A stretch of DNA of 13,226 nucleotides from JBBSQE01 sp038258095 (GCA_038258095.1 JBBSQE010000074.1:1-13226), one strand, 5' to 3'; positions 1 to 6,673 are shown, counted from the stretch's first letter. Program-made: numbers and translations. Notes: generated from the letters alone by a model not told the origin.

Positions 1-265
1 AATGCATTCGCGGCGCGGCGGCGGAGGTCCGCGTTCAACAGCTGGGTGACCTCGCTCGGGCGCTCGCCTGCGGAGCGGGGGGCGCCGGCGCCGATCTCCC
101 AGACACCGCTGCGGAATGCAGTACGGGTGCCTCGACGCCGAGATCGCGGATGCGGTCGAGCAGCACCCCGGCACTGTCGCCGGTGTCGCCACAGACGACG
201 ATCGCCGTCGGCTTGAGGCCGTCGAGGGCGCGCTCGCGGTCGATGGGCGCCGGCGGGGGCCCCGA
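1..265 (-). pseudogene. Probable broken or frameshifted gene at left edge, function unknown
   Basis: Two adjacent minus-strand stretches look coding by their G/C-ending codons and balanced amino-acid use, but they lie in different frames. From about 265 to 120 one frame reads ...LDGLKPTAIVVCGDTGDSAG and then LLDRIRDLGVEAPVL; it then degenerates into low-complexity Ala/Ser/Pro and stops. From about 119 to the window edge another frame reads FRSGVWEIGAGAPRSAG and then ERPSEVTQLLNADLRRRAAN. Adding one base near 116-122 would join them. At the 5' side an ATG (271-269) is followed at once by TAG (268-266) in the first frame, and no ATG or GTG follows until the GTG within GDSAGV. This is either a decayed gene or a sequencing/assembly error. 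I do not recognise the family; GDTGDS only faintly recalls the GDS motif of SGNH hydrolases. Confidence 0.4.
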
Positions 266-278
266 CTACATTGTGCCG

Positions 279-1115
279 ATGTCCTCGCAGCCTCCCACGA
301 ACACCGCGCTGCGGCGTGGACTCCCGGGGTGGGCGCTCTGGTTCTTCCCGGCACTCCTGGCCCTCGCCGTTCTGGCTCCGGGGGCCGCGGCACAGACCGG
401 CGGAGGCGTGCTGATCGTCGGCGACAGCCTCGAGGTCGGCACGTCCCCTTACCTGCAGGCTGACCTGCCCGGGGCCGCTCTGACGGTCGACGCGGAGGAG
501 TCGCGGTCGAGCAGCACCGTGCTCGAAGCGCTCCGCGAGAACGTCAACCCCTCGCAATCGGTGGTCGTCTTCGACGCTGGTACGAACGATGATCCCGCCG
601 CGCCCGATGCCCTCGCGGCCAACCTCGCCGCTGCGGCGGAGGTCGCTGGGCAGCGCTGCATGGTGGTGGCGACGATCAACCGCCCGCCCTACAACGGCTA
701 CGGGCCCGACGGCCTCAACGCGGTCGTCACCGCCTTCGCCGCATCGCGCCCGGGAACGCAGGTCGTCGATTGGCGCTCGGCGGCCCTGGCCAATCCCGGT
801 GTCATCTACTCCGACGGCGTCCACCCCAACGCGAGCGGCTACCAACTGCGGGCGCAGCTCGTGGCCCGGGCCATCCAGGCGTGCCTGATCGCGGCTCCCG
901 GCGCGGCGCCGGCGACGGGCCCTCCAGCCACGCCGCCCGTGGCCAAGCCCACGCTGGCGCCCGTACCGCCCCCACCCGAGGAGATCGCCGTCGGTCGAGC
1001 CCACGCCGCCAGCCTCGTTGGCGCCGAGGTTCTCGGGCGGCTCGGGCGCCTGTTGGATCGCCAGGACGCACCGGGCATGCTGCTGATCGCGAGCGCCCTG
1101 CTCTGGCGCGGCTGA
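279..1115 (+). CDS. Secreted or membrane-tethered SGNH-type hydrolase/acyltransferase-like protein
   Basis: The 278-residue protein has an N-terminal hydrophobic signal or anchor (about residues 17-38, ending GAAAQ) and then an SGNH-like domain. Block I is VGDS with candidate nucleophile Ser50. GTND at 101-104 supplies the Asn, and SDGVH at 178-182 supplies the Asp179/His182 pair. The spacing and the phrases ending in VDWRSA and GYQLRAQLVARAI resemble the SGNH domain found at the C-terminus of acyltransferase-3 (OafB-like) O-acetylating proteins; here it stands alone. After residue 205 comes a Pro/Ala-rich linker and a hydrophobic C-terminus (about 266-275, GMLLIASALL) that could be a second membrane contact. 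The substrate is unknown; cell-envelope glycan or lipid esters are the likely guess. The start is uncertain: ATG 279 gives a clean signal peptide, but no good Shine-Dalgarno is seen. GTG 273, ATG 243 and ATG 150 are in frame, but the extra sequence from 150 is antisense to the apparent minus-strand coding region. Confidence 0.82.
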   Translation: MSSQPPTNTALRRGLPGWALWFFPALLALAVLAPGAAAQTGGGVLIVGDSLEVGTSPYLQADLPGAALTVDAEESRSSSTVLEALRENVNPSQSVVVFDAGTNDDPAAPDALAANLAAAAEVAGQRCMVVATINRPPYNGYGPDGLNAVVTAFAASRPGTQVVDWRSAALANPGVIYSDGVHPNASGYQLRAQLVARAIQACLIAAPGAAPATGPPATPPVAKPTLAPVPPPPEEIAVGRAHAASLVGAEVLGRLGRLLDRQDAPGMLLIASALLWRG

Positions 1116-1136
1116 GTCCCGGCTAGCCTCCACCGC

Positions 1137-1388
1137 GTGGACCAGGTCATCCAGGTCGTCGGGGCGCTGCTCATCCTCGTCGCCTTCGCAGCCAACCAGC
1201 GTGGGCTGATGGGACCGCACGAGCGCCGCTACCTCTGGCTCAACCTCCTCGGCTCGCTGATCCTCACCGGCATCGCTCTCCACAACCGCGACATCGGCTT
1301 CCTCATGCTCGAGGGTGTCTGGGCGATCGTCTCCGCCTGGGGCCTGGTTCAGCTCGCTCGCGGCAAGGAGCCCGGCGCGAGCCACTGA
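1137..1388 (+). CDS. Small CBU_0592-like integral membrane protein
   Basis: The 83-residue protein starts with GTG and begins 21 bp after the SGNH gene, so the two may be co-transcribed. Three hydrophobic segments are visible at about residues 4-20, 33-48 and 53-73. The signature positions are the LNLLGS stretch at the start of helix 2 and FLMLEGVWAIVSAWG in helix 3, which match the small CBU_0592-type membrane protein family of roughly 80-90 residues. The family has no established function. The short charged tail RGKEPGASH is probably cytosolic. No Shine-Dalgarno is obvious before the GTG, but any upstream start would overlap the preceding gene. Confidence 0.75.
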   Translation: MDQVIQVVGALLILVAFAANQRGLMGPHERRYLWLNLLGSLILTGIALHNRDIGFLMLEGVWAIVSAWGLVQLARGKEPGASH

Positions 1389-1453
1389 AGGCGTCGGCGA
1401 GCACTGAGTGTGTCGAGTTTGGCCTCCATAGACCCCCCTGGGCGTCACACCCG

Positions 1454-1467
1454 GCCGGCGAGCCGGC
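1454..1467. terminator. Short GC hairpin between convergent genes
   Basis: GCCGG-CGAG-CCGGC forms a 5-bp stem with a CGAG tetraloop in the 98-bp gap between the convergent genes ending at 1388 (+) and 1487 (-). It could help end transcription from either side. There is no T-tract, so this is a weak call. Confidence 0.2.
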
Positions 1468-1486
1468 AACCTGGAGAAGCTTGCGG

Positions 1487-1678
1487 TCAGCGCCGGCGGG
1501 CGGCCTTCAGGTCGGACTTCTGCATGACCGGCAGCATCACGTAGCGACGTTTGCTGACCCGCTCCGCGAGCCCCTGCTTCTCGAGGCGCTTGCAGACGAC
1601 CGCGCAGCGCTTGCAGCGCTGCTTTGACTTGCAGCACTTGCGCTTCGTCTTGACGGGCTTGGCGGTCACGGTGGGCAA
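1487..1678 (-). CDS. Small Cys-rich, Lys/Arg-rich protein, function unknown
   Basis: The 63-residue, strongly basic protein has five cysteines packed into 15 residues (positions 15, 16, 22, 25 and 29 from the TTG start), in the pattern CC-x5-C-x2-C-x3-C. This suggests a zinc or other metal knuckle. The next stretch, KRLEKQGLAERVSKRRYVML, reads like the recognition helix and wing of a mini winged-helix protein, so nucleic-acid binding is plausible but only inferred. I recall similar short basic CxxC proteins in high-GC actinobacteria but cannot name a family. The open frame begins at TTG 1678. GTG 1669, three codons in, is an alternative start and has GCGAG about 9 bases upstream. The gene lies 94 bp behind the abhydrolase gene on the same strand, with a perfect hairpin in between. 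Confidence 0.68.
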   Translation of the reverse strand: MPTVTAKPVKTKRKCCKSKQRCKRCAVVCKRLEKQGLAERVSKRRYVMLPVMQKSDLKAARRR

Positions 1679-1700
1679 CTCGCGGCCAGCGTATCAGGAG

Positions 1701-1720
1701 CCGTTAGGGCCGCCTAACGG
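1701..1720. promoter_or_regulatory. Perfect 8-bp stem-loop between hydrolase and small Cys-rich gene
   Basis: CCGTTAGG and CCTAACGG are perfect inverted copies around a GCCG tetraloop. The site sits 52 bp past the stop of the secreted hydrolase and 22 bp before the TTG start of the small Cys-rich gene, both on the minus strand. It may be a terminator for the hydrolase message, a 5'-leader element, or an operator for the small gene. No T-run follows on either strand, which argues against a textbook intrinsic terminator. Confidence 0.5.
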
Positions 1721-1772
1721 GTGTCCGGTGCCGGCGGCCGGGGTCCAGCGGCGTGGCGACGAGCGGTCGGGA

Positions 1773-3701
1773 TCAGCGGCGTCGGATGACCCGAGTCCGA
1801 CACACGGCCGCGCGCCGGTTGCCGACCTTGTCGGCCACCCTCCGCCGGATCGCCTGGACTCCGGGGTTGCCGGTCCGGATCTTGATCTTCGCCTTCGGGT
1901 GGTAACGCAGACCGGAGCCTCGATCGGCGGCACGGACGCGGGCGTATGCCCTCCTGCCCTGGAGGACGCGCTTCGGGCAGCGGATCACCAGCCTCGGCCT
2001 CGTGCGGTCGACCAGGATCGCGCCGCCGCGGGCCGAGTAGGGCGTCGTAACCGTGTAGGCCGCGGCGATCGGAGTCGCCGGCACGTCCGTCGTGCTGAGG
2101 ACGCGGTAGCGCCAGTTGCCGTCGCGCTCACGGTTCTTGGGGGAGAACGTGAACGACTGGTCGGTCAGCGCGCCGGCGCCCCGCGCGGTCGACCACTTCA
2201 GGTTCTTCGCCGCCCGGGCGTGCTGGAGCTTGAAGGTCGTGGCGGGGGCGGATGTCCCGAACCAGGTGAGCTTGAGGACGCCGGAGCGGCTCCTCGGCCT
2301 GCCGGCGACACGCTTCGGCGCGGTCGGGCGGATCTGCGGAAAGAGCTCCGCCTGCTCGACGAGCCGCGGTACGTCCTCGGGGAGGACGAAGCCCTGATCG
2401 GATACCGCCTGCGCCTGGACCCTGACCTTGTCGATGTAGTCCCCGAAGTCGTCGTAGAGGCCGTCCAGGGTGGCCTGCGGGAAGACCTCGTATGAGCCGA
2501 GCAGGCCGCAGAAGGCCGAGAACGGGTTCGCGCTCCCGGGCTGTGCGGTGTTGAGGCCGGTGTTGGTGCCGACCGGTGTGGTCACGCCCGGAAGGCGGAT
2601 TCCGCCCTGGGCGATCCCGTAGAAGTCGCGATCCAGGGTGTTCGGGGCCGAGTAGGTGCCGCGCGGGGCGATCGGCGGGGCGGGACCGCCGCCCGACCAA
2701 CTGGTGAGATCGGCTATCGCCTGGTTGACGACATACGGCCACTCGACCCGCGACAGCGGATTCTTCGTGCAGTCCGCGGCCAGCGGTATCCCGAGGTCCC
2801 TCTCGACCGGGCCCTGGAAGTTCTGGTAGGCGAGGTAGGGCAGGTGGGACGCTCCCGCGACCTCCCAGTGGCGCAGGGTCGGCGTGTCGGTCTCGGCCTG
2901 GGTGTTCTTGTTCTCGTTCTCTGAGAGCACACGGATCACCTTCGCCGGCAGGTCGGTGCGCAGCGGGGTGGTCGAGACGGTGAGGAGGAAGGCGTCGATG
3001 ACCTCGTGGAGCGGCTGGATGGCGTTGTAGTAGGTGCCCAGCCTGCTGCCGGACTGTGACTCGCCGGAGGCGATCACCCTCTGGGGCTGGAGCCCGCCGA
3101 GGGGATCGACACCGCCGCCCTGGCCACGCAGGGCCTTGATCGCGGCGGAGAAGATCTCATACGAGAGCCCGTCGTTGTTCACGGTCCCGCCGTCGGTGAC
3201 GTCGAGCGTGCTGTAGCGGGCGGGGTCCCAGCCCTTGAGGAAGTTGACGCCGACCCGCTGTGCCGAGACGCCGACGAATACGTAGCCGTGCTTGAGCAGG
3301 TAGTAGGGATCGCCGTCCCAGTTGGCCTCGAGGTCGAACTGGGCCGTGACGTTGTTCCACTCGACCACCGCCGTGCCGTTGAAGTCGGCCGGACTGATCG
3401 GCCGGCGGACGGTGATCCGGGTCCGGTAGGGATGGAGCCCGGGATTCTCCGTCGCCGTCGTGAGAGGCACGCTTGTGTCGTATGTATGGGCGTTGCCCTC
3501 GAGGTAGAACTCCTGCTCGACGTAGCCGTACTTCGCAAGGTCGATGTCGGTCCCGCCGAACGGATGAGAGGTCGCGGTGTTGGCGATCGGACCGGAGACG
3601 GTCGGGGTCTGCACGTCCCCGATCGCGGCGGACGCGGAGGCAGCGAACAGCAGCACTCCGGTAACCAGGCACGAGAATACGACGGCGACTCTGCGGATCA
3701 A
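1773..3701 (-). CDS. Secreted alpha/beta hydrolase domain protein (Abhydrolase_10 type) with C-terminal beta-sandwich-like extension
   Basis: This 642-residue secreted protein starts at TTG 3701, chosen because it opens a clean Sec signal (IRRVAVVFSCLVTGVLLFAA, cleavage near ASASA at about 25). A purine-rich GGAAGAGAGAG precedes it. The frame stays open upstream to 3878, but that part is antisense-like Arg-rich sequence inside the preceding gene. Residues about 30-455 match the 'alpha/beta hydrolase domain' (Abhydrolase_10) family. The nucleophile elbow is GESQSG at 213-218 with Ser215; His286 (GASHLPYL) is a candidate catalytic His, and SENENKN at 260-266 may carry the acid. From about 460 to 555 there is a fibronectin-III-like segment (LTWFGTSAP, WRYRV). 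From about 560 to 642 there is an Ig-like basic domain starting VDRTRPRLVIRC, with a Cys pair at 575 and 634. The tail may bind the cell wall. The substrate is unknown; esters are typical for the fold. The 101-bp gap from the MBL gene suggests its own promoter. Confidence 0.85.
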   Translation of the reverse strand: MIRRVAVVFSCLVTGVLLFAASASAAIGDVQTPTVSGPIANTATSHPFGGTDIDLAKYGYVEQEFYLEGNAHTYDTSVPLTTATENPGLHPYRTRITVRRPISPADFNGTAVVEWNNVTAQFDLEANWDGDPYYLLKHGYVFVGVSAQRVGVNFLKGWDPARYSTLDVTDGGTVNNDGLSYEIFSAAIKALRGQGGGVDPLGGLQPQRVIASGESQSGSRLGTYYNAIQPLHEVIDAFLLTVSTTPLRTDLPAKVIRVLSENENKNTQAETDTPTLRHWEVAGASHLPYLAYQNFQGPVERDLGIPLAADCTKNPLSRVEWPYVVNQAIADLTSWSGGGPAPPIAPRGTYSAPNTLDRDFYGIAQGGIRLPGVTTPVGTNTGLNTAQPGSANPFSAFCGLLGSYEVFPQATLDGLYDDFGDYIDKVRVQAQAVSDQGFVLPEDVPRLVEQAELFPQIRPTAPKRVAGRPRSRSGVLKLTWFGTSAPATTFKLQHARAAKNLKWSTARGAGALTDQSFTFSPKNRERDGNWRYRVLSTTDVPATPIAAAYTVTTPYSARGGAILVDRTRPRLVIRCPKRVLQGRRAYARVRAADRGSGLRYHPKAKIKIRTGNPGVQAIRRRVADKVGNRRAAVCRTRVIRRR

Positions 3702-3732
3702 GATGTCTCTCTCTTCCTGCGGTATCTGGTTT

Positions 3733-3751
3733 GGCTCCCTGGCCAGGAGCC
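3733..3751. promoter_or_regulatory. Inverted repeat upstream of the secreted hydrolase
   Basis: GGCTCC and GGAGCC are perfect inverted arms around CTGGCCA, in the 101-bp gap between the MBL gene stop and the hydrolase start. It lies 31 bp ahead of the TTG start on the minus strand. It could be an operator, or a weak terminator of the ADH-MBL message. There is no T-tract. Confidence 0.3.
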
Positions 3752-3802
3752 TAAACGTTGGTCGAAAGCGTTGCGCCGGTACCCGCCCTACCGACGACCG
3801 TG

Positions 3803-4561
3803 TCAGTCCGACTCGCCGCGTTTCACCTGTGAGCCCCCGACGATCACGTCCTCGCCCGTGTCGGTGAAGCGGACCCAAGCCTTGTTGCCGCCGTCGTAGT
3901 CAGGGGCCCAGAGCACGAGCTCAGCCTCGCGATCCCAGACCGTGCAGGCTTCCGAGCCTTCGTCATCGAGGCCACGCCATACCCGCACGAACGGGTTCTC
4001 CTCCCACTCAGCGCCGATCGTCGTCGGCTCCTTGTGGCCGGGGTGGGCGCGGGTCTCGGGCGGCAGCTTCATCAGCCGGTCCATCACCGAGCCCCGCAGA
4101 TCCGAGAAGCCACCCGCCCGCGGCCCAGCGCAGCCGCCGACCGTGCCCTTGAAGAGGACATCGGCCGTGATCACGTCCGTTCCATCGAAGAGCAGCGCCA
4201 GGTGGCCGGGCGCGTGGCCCGGGGTGAAGATCGCCTCGACCTCCAGGTCGCCACTGGTGACCCTGTCGCCCTCACCGTAGGTCTCGTCGGCCTCAAACTC
4301 GAGGTCCTGAGCCGCGTCCTCGTGGATGTAGACGGGCGGGCTGCCGAGGCGTTCCTTGATCTCGGGGATCCCGACCACATGATCGGGATGCGCATGGGTG
4401 AGGAGGATGTGGGTGATCGTCGTCCCGTCGCGCTCCACGGCTTCGAGGAGCGGCTCTACGACACCGTTGGAATCGACGAGGACGCCGCTCCCTCCGGGGC
4501 GGTCGATGACGGTGTAGGCATTTGAGAGCCAGTCGGCCTGCTCGACTCGGTTCAGGTGCAC
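3803..4561 (-). CDS. MBL-fold metallo-hydrolase of the ADH-linked (formaldehyde module) type
   Basis: The 252-residue cytosolic protein starts at GTG 4561 behind a good AAAGGA site with 6-base spacing. The zinc-binding set of the metallo-beta-lactamase fold is complete: THAHPDH at 55-61 (His56, His58, Asp60, His61), PGH at 114-116 (His116), Asp134 in ITADVLF, and AHPGH at 172-176. The fold is that of glyoxalase II-like thioesterases. It lies 23 bp after the class III-type alcohol dehydrogenase, the arrangement seen in M. tuberculosis Rv2259-Rv2260 and in C. glutamicum adhE and its neighbour. This makes hydrolysis of an S-formyl-thiol product an attractive role, though it is an inference. A C-terminal stretch of about 65 residues (WDREAELVLWAPDY, KAWVRFTDTGEDVIV) extends beyond the core fold and may be a small beta domain for interaction or substrate choice. 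Confidence 0.85.
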   Translation of the reverse strand: MHLNRVEQADWLSNAYTVIDRPGGSGVLVDSNGVVEPLLEAVERDGTTITHILLTHAHPDHVVGIPEIKERLGSPPVYIHEDAAQDLEFEADETYGEGDRVTSGDLEVEAIFTPGHAPGHLALLFDGTDVITADVLFKGTVGGCAGPRAGGFSDLRGSVMDRLMKLPPETRAHPGHKEPTTIGAEWEENPFVRVWRGLDDEGSEACTVWDREAELVLWAPDYDGGNKAWVRFTDTGEDVIVGGSQVKRGESD

Positions 4562-4584
4562 GGTGGGTCCTTTCAGTCGGAGGT

Positions 4585-5691
4585 TCAGTCGAAATGGATG
4601 ACGCTGCGGATCCCGTCCTGGGCCTCCATCAGCTCGAAGCCCCTGTTGACCTCGTCAAGGGTCAGGCGGTGCGAGAGGAAGGGCTCGACATCTATGTCTC
4701 CTGCCAGCCAGCGGTCAATCAGGACGGGGACGCCCTCGCGGCCCTTGACTCCGCCGAAGCTCGACCCGGCGATCCGCCGCCCGGTGATTAGGAGCCGCGG
4801 CACCACGTCGAGGGTCGCGCCCTTGCCGGCGACCCCGGCGACGGTGCAGAGGCCCCAGCCCATCCGGGCCGCCTCGACCGCCTGCTGCATGACCTTGACG
4901 TTCCCGGTGGCCTCGAACGTGTAGTCGGCACCGAACCCCCCGGTCTCCTCGAGGATCGACTCGACGGTGCCCTCTCCGCCGACCATGACCTCGGTCGCTC
5001 CCTGCCCCTTCGCCAGCTCGAGTCGGTCCTCGGAGAGGTCGACGCAGATGATCCGCTCGGCGCCCTGTAGGCGGCAACCGGCCACGGCGCCCAGGCCGAC
5101 CATCCCGGCCCCGAAGACCACGCAGGTCGAGCCCTCGGCCACCTTCGCGGTGTTCATGGCCGCGCCCAGGCCGGTCGAGAGGCCGCAGGCGAACAGGCAG
5201 GCGCCCTCGAGCGGCGCCTCGGGGTTGATCCTCGCCAGGGCGATTTCCGGCATCACGGTGTACTCGGCGAAGGTCGAGGTGCCCATGAAATGGCGGATCT
5301 CCTCGCCGCCGCGCGAGAGCCGCGCCGTCCCGTCGGGGAGATAGCCGCGGTTCTGCTCGGCGCGGATCGCCATGCACAGGTTGGTTCGCTCGTCCACACA
5401 GTGCACGCACTCGCCGCACTGGGGGCTGAAGAGGGTGACAACGTGGTCGCCCGGTGAGACCAGGGTGACGTCCGCGCCGACTGACTCGACCACACCGGCA
5501 CCCTCGTGGCCGAGGACGGTCGGGGCGTAGCCCGACGGGTCCGCACCGGATGCGGTGTAGAGGTCGGTGTGGCAGACGCCGCAGGCGACGAGACGCACCA
5601 GCACCTCACCGGATGCGGGTTCTGCGAGGTCCACCTCGCCCACCGCGAGCGGTGCTCCGAACTCCTCCAGGACAGCTGCACGCATCTTCAT
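4585..5691 (-). CDS. Class III-type zinc alcohol dehydrogenase (S-hydroxymethyl-thiol/formaldehyde dehydrogenase family)
   Basis: The 368-residue medium-chain dehydrogenase has all expected sites. The catalytic zinc ligands are Cys40 (CGVCHTD), His62 (GHEG) and Cys169 (FACGLSTG). The structural zinc is bound by Cys92, 95, 98 and 106. The nucleotide-binding loop is GAGMVG at 194-199, with Asp218 at the end of the second strand indicating NAD. FMGTSTFAEYTV, NTAKV, and the C-terminal FGGVKGREGVP with LDEVNRGFELM are typical of class III ADH. These oxidise the adduct of formaldehyde with a low-molecular-weight thiol, glutathione or, in actinobacteria, mycothiol. The cofactor thiol cannot be read from the sequence. 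The start is ATG 5691, preceded by GGGGAG with 7-base spacing; ATG 5685 is an alternative. The MBL gene follows at once and is probably co-transcribed. A 7-bp stem-loop abuts the ribosome-binding site. Confidence 0.9.
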   Translation of the reverse strand: MKMRAAVLEEFGAPLAVGEVDLAEPASGEVLVRLVACGVCHTDLYTASGADPSGYAPTVLGHEGAGVVESVGADVTLVSPGDHVVTLFSPQCGECVHCVDERTNLCMAIRAEQNRGYLPDGTARLSRGGEEIRHFMGTSTFAEYTVMPEIALARINPEAPLEGACLFACGLSTGLGAAMNTAKVAEGSTCVVFGAGMVGLGAVAGCRLQGAERIICVDLSEDRLELAKGQGATEVMVGGEGTVESILEETGGFGADYTFEATGNVKVMQQAVEAARMGWGLCTVAGVAGKGATLDVVPRLLITGRRIAGSSFGGVKGREGVPVLIDRWLAGDIDVEPFLSHRLTLDEVNRGFELMEAQDGIRSVIHFD

Positions 5692-5704
5692 ATTTCATCT
5701 CCCC

Positions 5705-5721
5705 GGGCCGCGATGCGGCCC
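5705..5721 (-). promoter_or_regulatory. Perfect GC stem-loop abutting the ADH ribosome-binding site
   Basis: On the minus strand GGGCCGC-ATC-GCGGCCC is followed without a gap by the Shine-Dalgarno GGGGAG (5704-5699) and, 7 bases later, the ADH start. The stem is 7 bp, all G-C. In RNA it could stack next to the ribosome-binding site; in DNA it is a palindrome a dimeric regulator could bind. It might also weakly terminate the upstream hydrolase transcript, but there is no T-run. Confidence 0.45.
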
Positions 5722-5792
5722 ATGTCTTCGAGGGATCAACACTAATGAGGGCGAACCATCGGCGAGCGCACGAGAGCCGTGGGCCGCCCTCG

Positions 5793-6572
5793 TCAAGCGG
5801 GGGACTCCGAGCCGTTGGCGGAGCTCCCCTCCAGCAGCACCCGCGCGACGAGATCCGGGTCGTCCCAGGTCGGGGTGTGGCCGACGTCCGGCATGACGAA
5901 GTACGTCGCACCGGCGGGGCGGCGGGCGGGCTTCGGCGGGGCGACGAGGCGGTCGAGCTCACCCCAGGCGAGCGTGACGGGGATCGGCGGGTATCCGGCC
6001 GGGTCGAACGGGTCGAGCCGCATCTCGGTGTTCGCGTCCTCATAGGCGGGCGAGTCGATCCACTGGAGCACCGTCTCCCGCGCCTCCGAGGCGGGGACCC
6101 GGTCCGGATAGCCGAAGGTCGTCTGCAGCATGACGTTGCGGATGCGGTGGCTGCGCAGGATCAGCGAGATGAGCGGTCGCAGACGCCTGGCGGCCGGGCG
6201 GAGGTTCCGAGTCCGCGGGCCGAGCGCCCGTCCCCACAGGCCGGCGGGGGAGAGTGCGGTTACCGAGGCCGCCCAGCCGGCGCGCCCGCCCTCGAGCGCG
6301 GTCCATCCCCCCAAGGAGTTGCCGGCGAGGTGCGGGCGTATGACGCCGATGCTTTCGCAGAGCTCCCGCACCGACTCGGCCATGTTCGACGCGGTCATCC
6401 GGGTTCCGTTCGGAAGAGGCTCGGATCGCCCGAAGCCCGGGAGGTCGACGGTGATCACGTCCCGCTCCGCGGCGAGGCGCCCGAGCACCGGCTCCCAGAT
6501 GTTCCCACTCGCTCCGAGCCCGTGGATCAGCACCAGCGGCGGGCCCGAGCCCTGTCTCTCGTAAGCCAGCAT
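5793..6572 (-). CDS. Alpha/beta hydrolase (Abhydrolase_1 family), cytosolic
   Basis: The 259-residue protein is a canonical single-domain alpha/beta hydrolase without a signal peptide. It shows the oxyanion-hole motif IHGLG (16-20), the strand-loop VDLPGFGRS (42-50), and the nucleophile elbow GNSLGG with Ser86. Asp207 (WGELDRLV) and His232 (DVGHTP) complete a plausible triad. A cap of Arg-rich helices spans about 115-190 and would set substrate choice. Relatives include esterases, lyases of ring-cleavage products and haloperoxidase-like enzymes; nothing here decides between them. The start is ATG 6572, with only a distant AGGA upstream. The ADH gene begins 101 bp downstream on the same strand, so a shared transcript is possible. 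The gene is divergent from the secreted gene at 6696. Confidence 0.85.
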   Translation of the reverse strand: MLAYERQGSGPPLVLIHGLGASGNIWEPVLGRLAAERDVITVDLPGFGRSEPLPNGTRMTASNMAESVRELCESIGVIRPHLAGNSLGGWTALEGGRAGWAASVTALSPAGLWGRALGPRTRNLRPAARRLRPLISLILRSHRIRNVMLQTTFGYPDRVPASEARETVLQWIDSPAYEDANTEMRLDPFDPAGYPPIPVTLAWGELDRLVAPPKPARRPAGATYFVMPDVGHTPTWDDPDLVARVLLEGSSANGSESPA

Positions 6573-6635
6573 CGGCAGGCGATCCTAGACACCCGGCCTC
6601 GTCTGCAACGAATCTTTCAGCGATCTCGCCCCGGG

Positions 6636-6659
6636 GACCGAACCATGCGGGGTTCGGTC
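6636..6659. promoter_or_regulatory. Perfect 9-bp inverted repeat in the divergent promoter region
   Basis: GACCGAACC and GGTTCGGTC are exact inverted copies separated by ATGCGG. The site lies in the 123-bp region between the divergent genes starting at 6572 (-) and 6696 (+). Such symmetry in a shared promoter region fits a dimeric repressor or activator site acting on one or both genes. It could also form a hairpin in RNA. Confidence 0.5.
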
Positions 6660-6667
6660 GTGTTGGC

Positions 6668-6673
6668 CATAAT
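6668..6673 (+). promoter_or_regulatory. Possible -10 element for the secreted gene pair
   Basis: CATAAT differs from the sigma70-type -10 consensus at one position and lies 22 bp before the GTG start at 6696, in otherwise very GC-rich DNA. No convincing -35 is found at 16-18 bp; the expected place falls in the spacer of the inverted repeat at 6636-6659, so the repeat would cover the polymerase contact site. Confidence 0.3.

Noticed and set aside
1551..2495. Long plus-strand open frame (314 codons) opposite the small Cys-rich gene and the secreted hydrolase
   Set aside because: It is Arg/Gly/Pro-rich without domain signal and is antisense to a clear Abhydrolase_10 gene; it is open only because of high GC.
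3702..3878. Upstream extension of the secreted hydrolase frame to 3878
   Set aside because: The extra 59 residues overlap the MBL gene, are Arg-rich, and would bury the signal peptide; TTG 3701 has a purine-rich leader.
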